Shown: piece after piece, positions 8,490 to 17,383 of the stretch
Layout: the number at the start of each line of letters is the position of its first letter
Numbering within the stretch: position 1 is the stretch's first letter
Assembly (NCBI RefSeq): GCF_003605385.1
Contig: NZ_QYTV02000004.1
Span: forward strand, 124,001 to 188,000
Direction: 5' to 3'
DNA: 64,000 bases
From: Siminovitchia acidinfaciens
Lineage (GTDB): Bacteria; Bacillota; Bacilli; Bacillales; Bacillaceae_C
The notes under the pieces: model-generated
Databases searched by the model: none
The model's input: the letters and a program-made list of their open reading frames with translations, nothing else
What the model was told of the DNA's origin: nothing
Position numbers and translations under genes: made by a program

Positions 8490-9470
8490 CTAATTCAGGA
8501 ATAACTCCCCGTCTTTCATGAGGATTTTACCATCAACTTCAATCACAGGATCCCTCATAACTAAATCACAGTGTCCGGGTGCTCGAATGCTGCTGCCGAA
8601 TGTAATGCCGTTGCCAATCCCAATGTGCATGGTGCCAAATTCGGCTTCATCTTCCAACTGACCTCCCCTGCCGATTTTGGCTTTGGGATTCATTCCCATT
8701 CCAAATTCAACGGCACAGTACACATTTGGATGATTGTAGCTTTCCAGCGTTCTTCTTAACATGTCAGCATCTTCTTTCCCTTCAATCGAAACAATTCTCC
8801 CTTTTTCAAAAACAATCGTAATCGGATCTACGCAGGCTCTCCCCGGAACCACGGCACCGTCAATAACAATCGTCCCTTCGGTCGTCCCTTCCACAGGCGC
8901 AACAGCGCTTTCAATACATGGAGGAGGAGATATGCTTCCAGGCTCATGGCAAATGCCTGTCTGTGGAACCGCATGCCTTCCTGATATATCCATCGTTAAA
9001 TCAGTTCCCAATTCTGATGTCACCCTGATTCTGCTTCCAGCCTCAAAAATAGCAGACAGCTTATCTATCTTTTCTTTTTGGGCATAAAAATCAATGTCCA
9101 GCGATCCGTCCAGGAACACTTCTTCATTTGCATCCGGCATAAATATTAATCTGGCACCGGCATTGCTCGCCTCTTTTCTAGCTGTAGAATGGTTGATAGA
9201 GAATGTAGTCGGTGCCACAATGGCGTCAGCGGCTTTCATCGCTTCCGCAATAATTCTTGGCGGCTCATCCCCGTGCCGGGTAGTCGGGTTCATAATCGTC
9301 ATCACGACTTCGGCATCCATTCCTTTTCCAACAAGTGCAAACATTTCACCAATCTCGATTGTATTGGTGTCCGTCAAAACAAGCAGATTCTCACCTGGCT
9401 GAACGTTCAAACAAGTCTTTAATATGTTTTGAACGGATTTCATCATAAACATTTTTCGGACCGTATTCAC
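8490..9470 (-). CDS. M29 aminopeptidase / NicX-like metalloenzyme, copy 2 (first gene of the sigma-54 operon)
   Basis: A paralogue of the 2549-3541 product with the same ligand pattern: E in EFGMG, E in DEAEFGTMH, H in TMHIGIG and H-x-D in GHCDLVM. About 326 aa from the GTG at 9470. This start is chosen because GAGGGGG lies 7 bases upstream and because the longer reading from 9521 would begin inside the -24 box of the sigma-54 promoter, so it cannot be on the transcript. Two diverged copies in one operon suggest consecutive or heteromeric roles. Aminopeptidase and pyridine-ring dioxygenase activities both remain possible. Confidence 0.78.
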   Translation of the reverse strand: MNTVRKMFMMKSVQNILKTCLNVQPGENLLVLTDTNTIEIGEMFALVGKGMDAEVVMTIMNPTTRHGDEPPRIIAEAMKAADAIVAPTTFSINHSTARKEASNAGARLIFMPDANEEVFLDGSLDIDFYAQKEKIDKLSAIFEAGSRIRVTSELGTDLTMDISGRHAVPQTGICHEPGSISPPPCIESAVAPVEGTTEGTIVIDGAVVPGRACVDPITIVFEKGRIVSIEGKEDADMLRRTLESYNHPNVYCAVEFGMGMNPKAKIGRGGQLEDEAEFGTMHIGIGNGITFGSSIRAPGHCDLVMRDPVIEVDGKILMKDGELFLN

Positions 9471-9508
9471 ATTGATACCCCCTCTAAAAAGTATTTCATT
9501 TGTTATTA

Positions 9509-9526
9509 ATGCAGTTTTCATGCCAA
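9509..9526 (-). promoter_or_regulatory. Sigma-54 promoter of the catabolic operon
   Basis: On the minus strand the sequence is TTGGCATGAAAACTGCA, with GG and GC exactly 10 bases apart (plus-strand CC at 9523-9524, GC at 9511-9512). The predicted transcript starts near 9498, leaving a leader of about 28 bases before the GTG at 9470. Confidence 0.85.
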
Positions 9527-9613
9527 CTGCTTTTGTGCAGTAAGAACTTGTCTCAATCCTTGATATGACGCGGTTTATAAAAAATCAATGTGACAGAGCC
9601 CGGAACTCACACA

Positions 9614-9630
9614 TTTCGCAAATTGCGAAA
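9614..9630. promoter_or_regulatory. Candidate upstream activator site (perfect palindrome)
   Basis: TTTCGCAAATTGCGAAA is a perfect 17-bp palindrome about 90 bases upstream of the -24 box, a normal enhancer distance for a Fis-type HTH activator. Related imperfect copies occur at 9694-9709 and 9716-9731 at the very end of the activator gene. Confidence 0.65.
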
Positions 9631-9638
9631 TAAAATAA

Positions 9639-9677
9639 GCACTCCCTCCTGTTTTAATTAAAAAACAAGAGGGAGCG
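9639..9677 (-). terminator. Terminator of the sigma-54 activator gene
   Basis: A long stem pairs CTCCCTC-TGTTTT with its complement around AATTA. Read on the minus strand it is followed by a T-rich tract. It lies between the regulator stop (9710) and the sigma-54 promoter, insulating the operon from read-through. Confidence 0.8.
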
Positions 9678-9693
9678 CCGTTGTTTCCTTGCG

Positions 9694-9731
9694 TTTCGCA
9701 AAATGCAAACTACATTTGCATATTGCGATTA
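9694..9731. promoter_or_regulatory. Two imperfect copies of the activator-site palindrome
   Basis: TTTCGCAAAATGCAAA (9694-9709) and TTTGCATATTGCGATT (9716-9731) resemble the perfect palindrome at 9614. The second overlaps the last codons of the activator gene. Together with 9614 they make a three-site cluster spanning about 120 bases. Confidence 0.5.
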
Positions 9732-11485
9732 ATCTCAAATTTATTAATTTTTCTATATAAAGTTGCTATATTGATGCCTAGTGTTTCAGCAACCTTTTTC
9801 TTTCCATCTAAAGTGTCGCCATATTTATCCAGAGCCTTTTTAATCATCTTTTCTTCCATCTCTGAAAGGGTAAGTTCTTGTTCTTCTTCTGACTCGTTTA
9901 CCTCACGCAGTCTAGCCGGCAAATTATCACATGTCACCCATTGTTCCGAAGCCATATTAATTGCATACTCAACAGTATTTTGAAGTTCCCTTATATTTCC
10001 TGGCCAGTGATAGGAGCTTAACAACTCCAAAGCATCAGGCGAAAAACCTTTTATTTCCTTCTCTGTAATCTCCATATAATGATTCACAAAATAATGGAGG
10101 AGCACGGGTACATCCCCAATTCGTTCTCGCAAAGGAGGGATATGCACCGGAATCACATGTAGCCGATAATATAAATCTTCTCTGAATTCCCCATCTTTAA
10201 CCATTTTCTCCAGATTTTTATTCGTGGCTGCCAAAACACGGACATCTATATCAACAGACTCATTTGCACCAATCCGCTCCACCTTTCTTTCTTGAAGAAC
10301 CCGAAGGATTTTCACCTGCAAATGAAGCGGCATATCGCCTATTTCATCCAAAAAGATGGTTCCACCGTTGGCCAATTCAAACTTCCCCGGTTTGCCTTTT
10401 TTCCGCGCCCCCGTGAAAGCACCTTCACTATAGCCGAACAATTCGCTTTCCAACAATGCTTCAGGTATGGCAGCACAGTTAATTGCCCTAAATGGTTTAT
10501 CCGCGCGGTGGCTATTATTATGGACAGCCCTTGCAAAAAGCTCTTTACCTGTTCCACTCTCCCCTAAAAAAAGGACTGTGGAATCTGTTGCTGATACTTG
10601 TTTAGCGATTGCTTTCGTTTCCAGAAGCGCTTTGCTTTTCCCTACAATGATATCAAAGTTGGAGTCGTCTACCTCGGATGTAATCGAATAGGCAAACTTT
10701 TGAACTTCCAGTTGATCTTTAAAAGACAATACAACACCGATGATATGTTCATTGTGCTCTAGCGGGATAGCGCTTCCAAAAACATTTATTTTTTCACCAT
10801 TTATGATAAAAGAGTAATCTCTATCAGTAAAACCTTTTCCCGTAAACAAGACTTTCGGGAGGTCCGGCATCATGTCCAATAGATTTAATTGTAAAACTTC
10901 ATCTCTTCTAATGTGTAAAATATGCTTCGCCGACCGATTCACTTCCAGTATACGTCCGTTATGATCCGCAGCAATAATGCCTTCATTCATTGAGCGAATC
11001 GCTACCTGCAAGGTTTGCGACATCGATAAATACTTTTTCAGCAAGGATTCGGCATTGATTTTACTGCTGATTAAATCTGCCATTTTATCCAGGTAATTTG
11101 AAAGAATATCGTGTTTTCTTTCAAACTCTGCCTTCTGCTCTTTCGTAAAAGCCGTTAAGCTGATTACACCAACATTTTTTCCTTCATGCTTTAAAGGGTA
11201 TGACACATCGGCCTTTTCAGCACAATTTTTATATAAAACACAGCTCTTGCATGCATCATGAAATCCAGGATTAAGATTATAAATCGGCTGGTCCGTCTTC
11301 AATACTTCTTTAATGATATGGCCTCGCACCTGCTCACCGACAACAGCATGCTGGCCCCCGCCGGTAGCAGCGACTACCACATGATTTTGGTCATATATAA
11401 TGACTTCCAGCTCCAAAACTGACTTAATGGCTTCTGCTACCAAATTCACTTCCTCTTGGATGGTAAATAAAATGGAATGTTCCAA
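9710..11485 (-). CDS. Sigma-54-dependent transcriptional activator (Cys-containing sensor, PAS, AAA+, Fis HTH)
   Basis: The product has 591 aa. The N-terminal sensor (1-145) contains C79, C82 and C88 in CKSCVLYKNC. A PAS domain spans about 160-265, followed by an AAA+ domain with Walker A GESGTGKE (308-315), the sigma-54 contact loop GAFTGA (355-360) and Walker B GGTIFLDEIG. The C-terminal Fis-type helix-turn-helix ends in LGINIATLYRKINK. It hydrolyses ATP to open sigma-54 promoters in response to a ligand. It is adjacent to and co-oriented with the operon that has a sigma-54 promoter, so it is the likely activator. The TTG start follows AGGAGG. Confidence 0.93.
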   Translation of the reverse strand: MEHSILFTIQEEVNLVAEAIKSVLELEVIIYDQNHVVVAATGGGQHAVVGEQVRGHIIKEVLKTDQPIYNLNPGFHDACKSCVLYKNCAEKADVSYPLKHEGKNVGVISLTAFTKEQKAEFERKHDILSNYLDKMADLISSKINAESLLKKYLSMSQTLQVAIRSMNEGIIAADHNGRILEVNRSAKHILHIRRDEVLQLNLLDMMPDLPKVLFTGKGFTDRDYSFIINGEKINVFGSAIPLEHNEHIIGVVLSFKDQLEVQKFAYSITSEVDDSNFDIIVGKSKALLETKAIAKQVSATDSTVLFLGESGTGKELFARAVHNNSHRADKPFRAINCAAIPEALLESELFGYSEGAFTGARKKGKPGKFELANGGTIFLDEIGDMPLHLQVKILRVLQERKVERIGANESVDIDVRVLAATNKNLEKMVKDGEFREDLYYRLHVIPVHIPPLRERIGDVPVLLHYFVNHYMEITEKEIKGFSPDALELLSSYHWPGNIRELQNTVEYAINMASEQWVTCDNLPARLREVNESEEEQELTLSEMEEKMIKKALDKYGDTLDGKKKVAETLGINIATLYRKINKFEINRNMQM

Positions 11486-12545
11486 TTGCCTCCTCCTCTT
11501 TCATAGACTGCTGCATATTGATAGAATATTCCTATGAATCTTACATACAATCCTAATCGCAATCGACCGTCGAATCAAGGCACTTTTACAGGTTATGTCG
11601 GGAAAAGCCTACAAAAGTGGGAAGAAATATTATTAAGAAAAAAACATTTTCAGCCCCTCACATTTTTTATTAGTTAATTGCTGCAATCTAGTTCTCTGCC
11701 ACCTTATCAGGCTTGGTCATGCTATTTTCATTTGAATACAAAAAAAGCTCCGCAAAAACTGCAAGAGCGGAAACATTTTCCCCTATTTAAGAATCAATGT
11801 AAAGTTACAGATCTCAAAAAAGACAAACTTGGCAAAACATATAATAAAGCTAATCCCGGATTAACACTCCGGGCTTCTCTTTTCGACAAAACTCGAGAAG
11901 TGACCCCTATAGCACATACCAAAAATGAATTCAGTATTTTCCAATTAAAATTTCAATTTAATTAAATTTGACGATATGGTATATTACTATTGTTACCTAA
12001 CAAAAAGTACATAATTAAACGAGAAACAACAGGTTACCATACACTGGCCTTCCATTATACCAACATGATTACTGAGATTTGGATAAGCAATGGATTTGAC
12101 CATGGCCAATCAACAATATTCGCAAAGTAAATTTATTGTTATACTTAAACCGGGATACGGTTGCCGAAATAAGAGATTGGTACAAATTAAAGGATTGTCG
12201 CCGAATGGAATCTCTTTTATTATTATAAAAAACCGCTTCATATTTCTTATCATATATGCCAAAGATGCTATCCCGAATGCTCCCAGATATTTAGAAATTC
12301 TATATTCCCTTTTATTAACCTTCTGTTCATAGTAGATAAATCTTCTATGACCCATTTTCAACCGCTATATAGGGGTTTGGCTTTGCTATCCTTCCAATCT
12401 TTTTATTACCAAATGCTTGATAGAAGTATCAGAAATATACAAAATAACATTTTCATAAGACGCAGTGTTTTTAGTTTTAATAACATCCCTTAACATACTG
12501 AAAAAGCTTCGTGAAGTTATTGGATAATCAGAGAGGGTGGTTTCA
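11486..12545. other. Long intergenic region between the two sigma-54 activators
   Basis: About 1 kb with no convincing gene on either strand. It is AT-rich, and short open frames here lack ribosome sites and recognisable motifs. It contains one terminator-like hairpin (11855-11880). The right part probably holds the promoter of the 12546 regulator, but no clear -35/-10 pair was identified. Confidence 0.6.
11855..11883 (+). terminator. Terminator-like hairpin
   Basis: CCCGGA (11855-11860) pairs with TCCGGG (11868-11873) and is followed by a pyrimidine-rich, T-rich tract. No intact gene precedes it on this strand, so it may be a relic. Confidence 0.45.
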
Positions 12546-14270
12546 TTGCAAAAATTAACTGACATTCAATTTGAATTCGTTTTAGATCAACTTCCCTTAG
12601 GAGTTATGGTAATTAATAAGAAAGGAACTATTGTATACTGTAACCAAACAGCTTCTGATTTACTAAACCTTCCGACTGCAAGCATCATACATAATTCCTT
12701 TGTTCATTTATTTTCTTTAGAAGAGAAAGATATTTTTAACGATCCAAGTGATGGAAGCGATTGCAATATAAAGATTAAATTTAATCATAAATTATTTTCC
12801 CTTCATTTAAGAAAAAACAAAAAAACAGGAGATATTATATCTACCTTTAAACCCGTATCCGACATAAACAAAACAACTTCCAAAGAAAATCAGACCGGGT
12901 TAGTAGATCTTCCTATTGATGATATTCTAAACTCATGTCAAGACGAGATATTTATTACCAATTCAGAGGGGAAAGCATTGTTTGTCAACTCGGTTGGTAA
13001 ATCGCTATACGGACTTAAGCCAGAAGAAATGGTCGGTAAAGATGTAGATAGATTAGTACAGAAAGGACTTTTCTCTCCCTCTCTATTTCCTGTTGTAAAA
13101 AAACGAAAGGAAAAAGTTTCTATGATACAGCGAACGATAGAGGGAAAAACAGCACATGTTATTGCAAATCCTGTTTTTGATCCAAACGGTGAAATAACAC
13201 ATATAGTTTTTACGGGCAGGGACATAACCGAGATAAAGAATCTCAGAAAAGAAATTGAACGGAATGAGACATTAGTGGAAGTATACAGATCTGAATTGGA
13301 ACATCTTAAGCCATCAACACCACCAAAAGATCTGATTGCTATTTCTTCCAATATGAGAAAAGTTGTAAACGTAGCAAGTAAAGTGGCGCAAGTTGACTCT
13401 ACCATTCTTATTACCGGAGAATCAGGCGTAGGAAAAGGTGTTATTGCTAAATTTATTCACGATAAAAGTCCCCGCAACAAACAACCTTTTGTTCAAATTA
13501 ATTGCGGAGCTATACCGGAAAGTTTAATTGAATCTGAACTATTCGGCTACCACAGTGGCGCTTTTACAGGAGCTAACGCCAAAGGAATGAAAGGGCTCTT
13601 TGAGCAGGCTAATGGTGGAACAATTTTTCTCGATGAGATAGGAGAGATGCCACTAAATCTGCAAGTAAAGTTATTAAAGGTATTACAAGAGAAAGAAGTT
13701 CAACCAATCGGAAGTTCTGAAACAATTAAAGTAGATATTAGGATTATTGCTGCAACAAATAAAGATTTACGAGAAGAGATAGAGAAAAACAAATTTCGGG
13801 AAGATCTTTATTATAGATTGAGCGTAGTTCCGATTCATATTCCTCCATTAAGGGAGAGACCAGAAGATATCTCATATATGATAGACTTCTTTTTAGATAA
13901 AATGAATAAGAAATACAACAGAGCAAATACTCTATCTTTAGAATTAATCAACACTTTAGTTCATTATAATTGGCCTGGAAATGTTAGGGAGTTAGAAAAT
14001 TTAATCGAGCGCTTAGTGGTTACATCTGAAAGTAATCAAATATCCCTCCATGATTTGCCCGAAAACTTTAAGTATAAAACCGCAGAAAATACAGTAATTG
14101 TAAACGATGTCATAACATTAAAACAAGCAAAGGAAGAATTGGAAGAACAACTGATACGTAAAGCGTATGGAGTGCATAATAGTTCCTATAAAGTAGCTGA
14201 CTTATTGGGGATTAATCAATCCACCGCAATCAGAAAAATAAATAAATACATTAAAGCTGAAAAGGTATAA
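12546..14270 (+). CDS. Sigma-54-dependent transcriptional activator with two PAS domains
   Basis: About 574 aa. Two PAS-like sensor domains (about 8-100 and 125-230) precede a short coiled linker. The AAA+ core has Walker A GESGVGKG, the sigma-54 contact loop GAFTGA near residue 340 and Walker B GGTIFLDEIGEMP. A Fis-type helix-turn-helix ends in LLGINQSTAIRKINKY. The TTG at 12546 is preferred because AGAGGGTGG sits 5 bases upstream; the GTG at 12537 lies within that site. It converges on the M20/TRAP operon and is the natural activator of the sigma-54 promoters at 20.75, 22.48 and 22.63 kb. Confidence 0.92.
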   Translation: MQKLTDIQFEFVLDQLPLGVMVINKKGTIVYCNQTASDLLNLPTASIIHNSFVHLFSLEEKDIFNDPSDGSDCNIKIKFNHKLFSLHLRKNKKTGDIISTFKPVSDINKTTSKENQTGLVDLPIDDILNSCQDEIFITNSEGKALFVNSVGKSLYGLKPEEMVGKDVDRLVQKGLFSPSLFPVVKKRKEKVSMIQRTIEGKTAHVIANPVFDPNGEITHIVFTGRDITEIKNLRKEIERNETLVEVYRSELEHLKPSTPPKDLIAISSNMRKVVNVASKVAQVDSTILITGESGVGKGVIAKFIHDKSPRNKQPFVQINCGAIPESLIESELFGYHSGAFTGANAKGMKGLFEQANGGTIFLDEIGEMPLNLQVKLLKVLQEKEVQPIGSSETIKVDIRIIAATNKDLREEIEKNKFREDLYYRLSVVPIHIPPLRERPEDISYMIDFFLDKMNKKYNRANTLSLELINTLVHYNWPGNVRELENLIERLVVTSESNQISLHDLPENFKYKTAENTVIVNDVITLKQAKEELEEQLIRKAYGVHNSSYKVADLLGINQSTAIRKINKYIKAEKV

Positions 14271-14327
14271 AAGACTAAACGGAATAGACAAGTTTGAACA
14301 CATTCTATTCAACAATAAACGCAACAA

Positions 14328-14360
14328 TTTATCCCCTCCGTACAACTAGGAGGGGATAAA
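14328..14360. terminator. Bidirectional terminator between convergent genes
   Basis: A perfect 12-bp stem (TTTATCCCCTCC paired with 14349-14360) with T or A runs on both sides. It sits between the activator (plus) and the M20 hydrolase (minus). Confidence 0.85.
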
Positions 14361-14368
14361 TTTTTAAG

Positions 14369-15607
14369 CTACACTTTATTGGCTAATTCCATTACTACGT
14401 TCAATAATAGAGTAGTAGCTTTTTGAATATCTTCATAAGAAGTGTACTCTTCTTCACAATGGCTAAAGCCATTTGCACTTGGCGTGAATATCATCGCTGT
14501 TTTACATATGTCGTTCATAAATTTCGCGTCATGCCCGGCACCGCTTACAATATATTGGTGAGAATAGTTAAGCTTGTTTGTCTCTTCTAGAATTAAACCT
14601 GTCAATTCTGTGGAAAAGTGTGTACCATCTATGTTCCAAGTTTGTTTAATAGAGCAAACTACTTCGCTTTCCTCTGAAATTCTTTTCAGATTTTCTTTAA
14701 TGTTACTTATTACCCTATTTCTTATTTGATCATCGAGATGCCTTACATCAAAAGTAAACCTTACCTCTCCAGCAAAAATATTTACTACTGAGGGAAATAC
14801 TTCAAAAACGCCTACGGTCGTCGACAAGTCTTCATAGCTTTTGGTTACTTCATCAATAGCAAGTACCATTTTGGAAGCGGCAACCAAGGCGTCTTTTCGG
14901 CCATAAGCAGGGTGCGCACCATGGCTTGCATGACCTGTTACAGTTACTTCAAAGCGGGTCATGCCTTTTACACCTTTAACAATACCGATTTCTTTTCTAT
15001 TCTTCTCAAGAAGCGGTCCTTGTTCGATGTGCAGTTCTACAAAGTATTCAACATTCGATAATCGGTTTTCTTCCTGTCCGTTGTATCCTATTTCATTAAG
15101 GGCTTCTTCAAAAGAAACTCCATTTTTATCCCGTAACCCATAGGCAAATTCCTTTGTATAGTTTCCGGTGGCAACTCCCGACCCTATCATAGGTGGGGTA
15201 AATCTTTCCCCTTCTTCATTTGTAAAGTTGACGATTTCAATCGGACGTTCTGTTACTATATTATTTTCATTTAACGTCCGGATCACTTCCAAAGATGATA
15301 AAACCCCTAAAACTCCGTCAAATCTGCCACCTCTTGGTTGAGTGTCCAAATGCGAACCAATCATGATTGATTTGGCATTTTTATTTCTTCCTTCCCTCTT
15401 CCCATAAATGTTACCTACATCATCAATACGTACACTTAGCCCTTCTTCTTTTAACCACTGCACAAAAATATCCCTGATTTTTCTGTCTTCCTCAGTTAAA
15501 GTCAATCTTGTCAAACCATTTTTTTCAGTGGCGCCAATCTTCGAACTTACTTCAAAAGCAGCTTTCAATCTAGACATATTTATATCAATTTTATTTTTGG
15601 CAATCAC
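14369..15607 (-). CDS. M20-family Zn-dependent amidohydrolase (N-carbamoyl-amino-acid hydrolase / allantoate amidohydrolase type)
   Basis: The product has 412 aa. The metal-site motifs of the HyuC/AtzC-like M20 branch are present: GSHLDTQPRGGRFDG, NFTNEEGERF, HIEQGP, a dimerisation stretch ASHGAHPAYGRKDA and, near the C-terminus, SGAGHDAKFM. Relatives hydrolyse N-carbamoyl or ureido groups of amino acids. The GTG start follows GGGAGGGG. Last gene of the TRAP operon, 47 bases after another amidohydrolase. The neighbouring omega-aminotransferase and SDR fit release of a free amino acid that is then transaminated. Confidence 0.9.
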   Translation of the reverse strand: MIAKNKIDINMSRLKAAFEVSSKIGATEKNGLTRLTLTEEDRKIRDIFVQWLKEEGLSVRIDDVGNIYGKREGRNKNAKSIMIGSHLDTQPRGGRFDGVLGVLSSLEVIRTLNENNIVTERPIEIVNFTNEEGERFTPPMIGSGVATGNYTKEFAYGLRDKNGVSFEEALNEIGYNGQEENRLSNVEYFVELHIEQGPLLEKNRKEIGIVKGVKGMTRFEVTVTGHASHGAHPAYGRKDALVAASKMVLAIDEVTKSYEDLSTTVGVFEVFPSVVNIFAGEVRFTFDVRHLDDQIRNRVISNIKENLKRISEESEVVCSIKQTWNIDGTHFSTELTGLILEETNKLNYSHQYIVSGAGHDAKFMNDICKTAMIFTPSANGFSHCEEEYTSYEDIQKATTLLLNVVMELANKV

Positions 15608-15654
15608 AACTAATCCCCTCCCACTTGATTTGAAAAGTGAATCAAATGGCGCAA

Positions 15655-17271
15655 TTATACATTGTGCATCTTTAATTCTTTTTGATAGACTACCTGCCCA
15701 TTGATTACGGTCATTTCTATCTCAGCATCTTTTACTTCCTCAGCGGAGTATTGCATAAATCCACTAGGAAGTATTGTTAAATCTGCAAACTTTCCTACTT
15801 CGATACTTCCAACTTCACTTTCAGTGAAGGCAGCTTTTGCTGCATTGATGGTATACATTTTAACGGCATCGTACAAAGGGATGCTTTCTTGTGGAACAAT
15901 TTTATCACCTTGTATAGATTCTCGACTCATCGCCGTATACATGCCAATGAGCGGTGAACATGGAATGACAGGCGAGTCTGAACTTCCGGCTACGAGAACT
16001 CCGGCATCAAGTAAGGTCTTTACAGCGTATAATCCCTTAATGACATTTTCGTTCAGTACACTTTTATATGTGTCTCCTGCAAAATGAACGATTCCCGGAT
16101 GAGGAACTGTGATGATATCAGATTTCTTTAATCGATCTAGAATCTCTTGATTGATAATTCCACAATGCTCAATCCGATGTCGGTGATCTTCTCTCGGAAA
16201 TAGCTCTAATGCTTGTTCATAAGCACTTAAAATATGTTCAATGGCTCGGTCTCCAATTCCATGTACCGCGACTTGAAAGCCAGCCTTGTGTGAGGCAACA
16301 ATTTTTTCTGACAGTTCTTCCGGTGAATAGATTAAAATCCCTGTATTATTTTCAGAGTTCGTATACCTTTGATTCACAGCCGCGGTTTGACCACTCAACG
16401 TCCCATCCGCGAACATTTTAATCGCACCAATCTTAAATAAATCATTGCCGAACCCTGTTAATAAGCCCATCTGTTTTGCTTCTTCAAAATAACTCTCCAA
16501 AATCATACCGTTCATTCTGATTCCGAGCGTTCCATCTAGAGACATTTCGACCAAGGCACGTAATTCGTTCATGGTTCCGGTCAAAAAGCCCAATCCTGCT
16601 TCATGTACGTGAGTAATACCATTCTTCATGTAATGATCTGAGGCAAACTTCACAGCTTCCTTCAATGAATCTATCGAATACGGCGGGAGATACTCCTTTA
16701 CAAGATCCATAGCTGTTTCCCTAAGTATTCCCTTTACGGACCCATCGCTGTTCCTTAAAATTTCACCGCCCTCTGGATCAGGCGTCTCATCGCCAATTCC
16801 AGCAATGGACAAAGCTTTGTCGTTCACTACGGCTGTATGCAGACAAAAGCGCGTAATATAAACAGGATTGGGTATGTGTGAAAGGTCATCCGCATTGGGA
16901 AGTCTTTTTTCAGCAATATTTGCCTCATTCAGTCCCCAGCCAATAATCCATTCATTCTCATTTTCTTTTTCTTTAGCTGCCTCTTCAATTGCCGTCACAA
17001 TTTCTCTAATAGAAGATTTCCCACAGTTGACATTCATTAAGTTATATCCTGTTTGGAAAATATGTTGATGAGCGTCTATAAAACCTGGAAGTACTGTTTT
17101 TCCATTTAAATCTATGACTGTTGTTTCATCGGAAATAGCATTTTTAATTTCTGAAAAAGAACCCACCTGAACAATCTTTCCATCTTTTATGGCAACCGCC
17201 TCTTTTATGGTTCCATACTTATCCATAGAAACAATCTTACCGTTATAAAGACATAAATCGGGTGCTATCAA
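15655..17271 (-). CDS. YtcJ-like metal-dependent amidohydrolase (amidohydrolase 3 family)
   Basis: The product has 538 aa. The N-terminal beta-sandwich is followed by the metal motif GFIDAHQHIFQ, then THVHEAGLG, AVHGIGDRAIEH, HRIEHCG and AGSSDSPVIPCSP, in the order seen in YtcJ and N-substituted formamide deformylases (PF07969). The family cleaves C-N bonds of amides, formamides or cyclic amides. No signal peptide, so it acts in the cytoplasm after uptake. The TTG start follows GAGGAGG. A 113-base gap separates it from dctM, so an internal promoter cannot be excluded. Confidence 0.88.
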   Translation of the reverse strand: MIAPDLCLYNGKIVSMDKYGTIKEAVAIKDGKIVQVGSFSEIKNAISDETTVIDLNGKTVLPGFIDAHQHIFQTGYNLMNVNCGKSSIREIVTAIEEAAKEKENENEWIIGWGLNEANIAEKRLPNADDLSHIPNPVYITRFCLHTAVVNDKALSIAGIGDETPDPEGGEILRNSDGSVKGILRETAMDLVKEYLPPYSIDSLKEAVKFASDHYMKNGITHVHEAGLGFLTGTMNELRALVEMSLDGTLGIRMNGMILESYFEEAKQMGLLTGFGNDLFKIGAIKMFADGTLSGQTAAVNQRYTNSENNTGILIYSPEELSEKIVASHKAGFQVAVHGIGDRAIEHILSAYEQALELFPREDHRHRIEHCGIINQEILDRLKKSDIITVPHPGIVHFAGDTYKSVLNENVIKGLYAVKTLLDAGVLVAGSSDSPVIPCSPLIGMYTAMSRESIQGDKIVPQESIPLYDAVKMYTINAAKAAFTESEVGSIEVGKFADLTILPSGFMQYSAEEVKDAEIEMTVINGQVVYQKELKMHNV

Positions 17272-17383
17272 TTGATTTCCTCCTCTTTACGCAGAAATCG
17301 TTATCACAAGATAAAGAACTTTACAAAATTTTACTATTCACGTTACTTCGCATGAAACGCTGACTTAATTCCCAGTGCCCCTA

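Noticed and set aside
9471-9521. Longer N-terminus for the first operon gene, starting at ATG 9521
   Set aside because: That codon lies inside the -24 region of the sigma-54 promoter, and the paralogue at 2549 has no such extension; GTG 9470 with GAGGGGG is better.
11678-12361. Open frames of 80-95 codons on both strands in the long gap between regulators
   Set aside because: No ribosome sites, no recognisable motifs, low-complexity AT-rich composition and mutual overlap on opposite strands; treated as chance frames.
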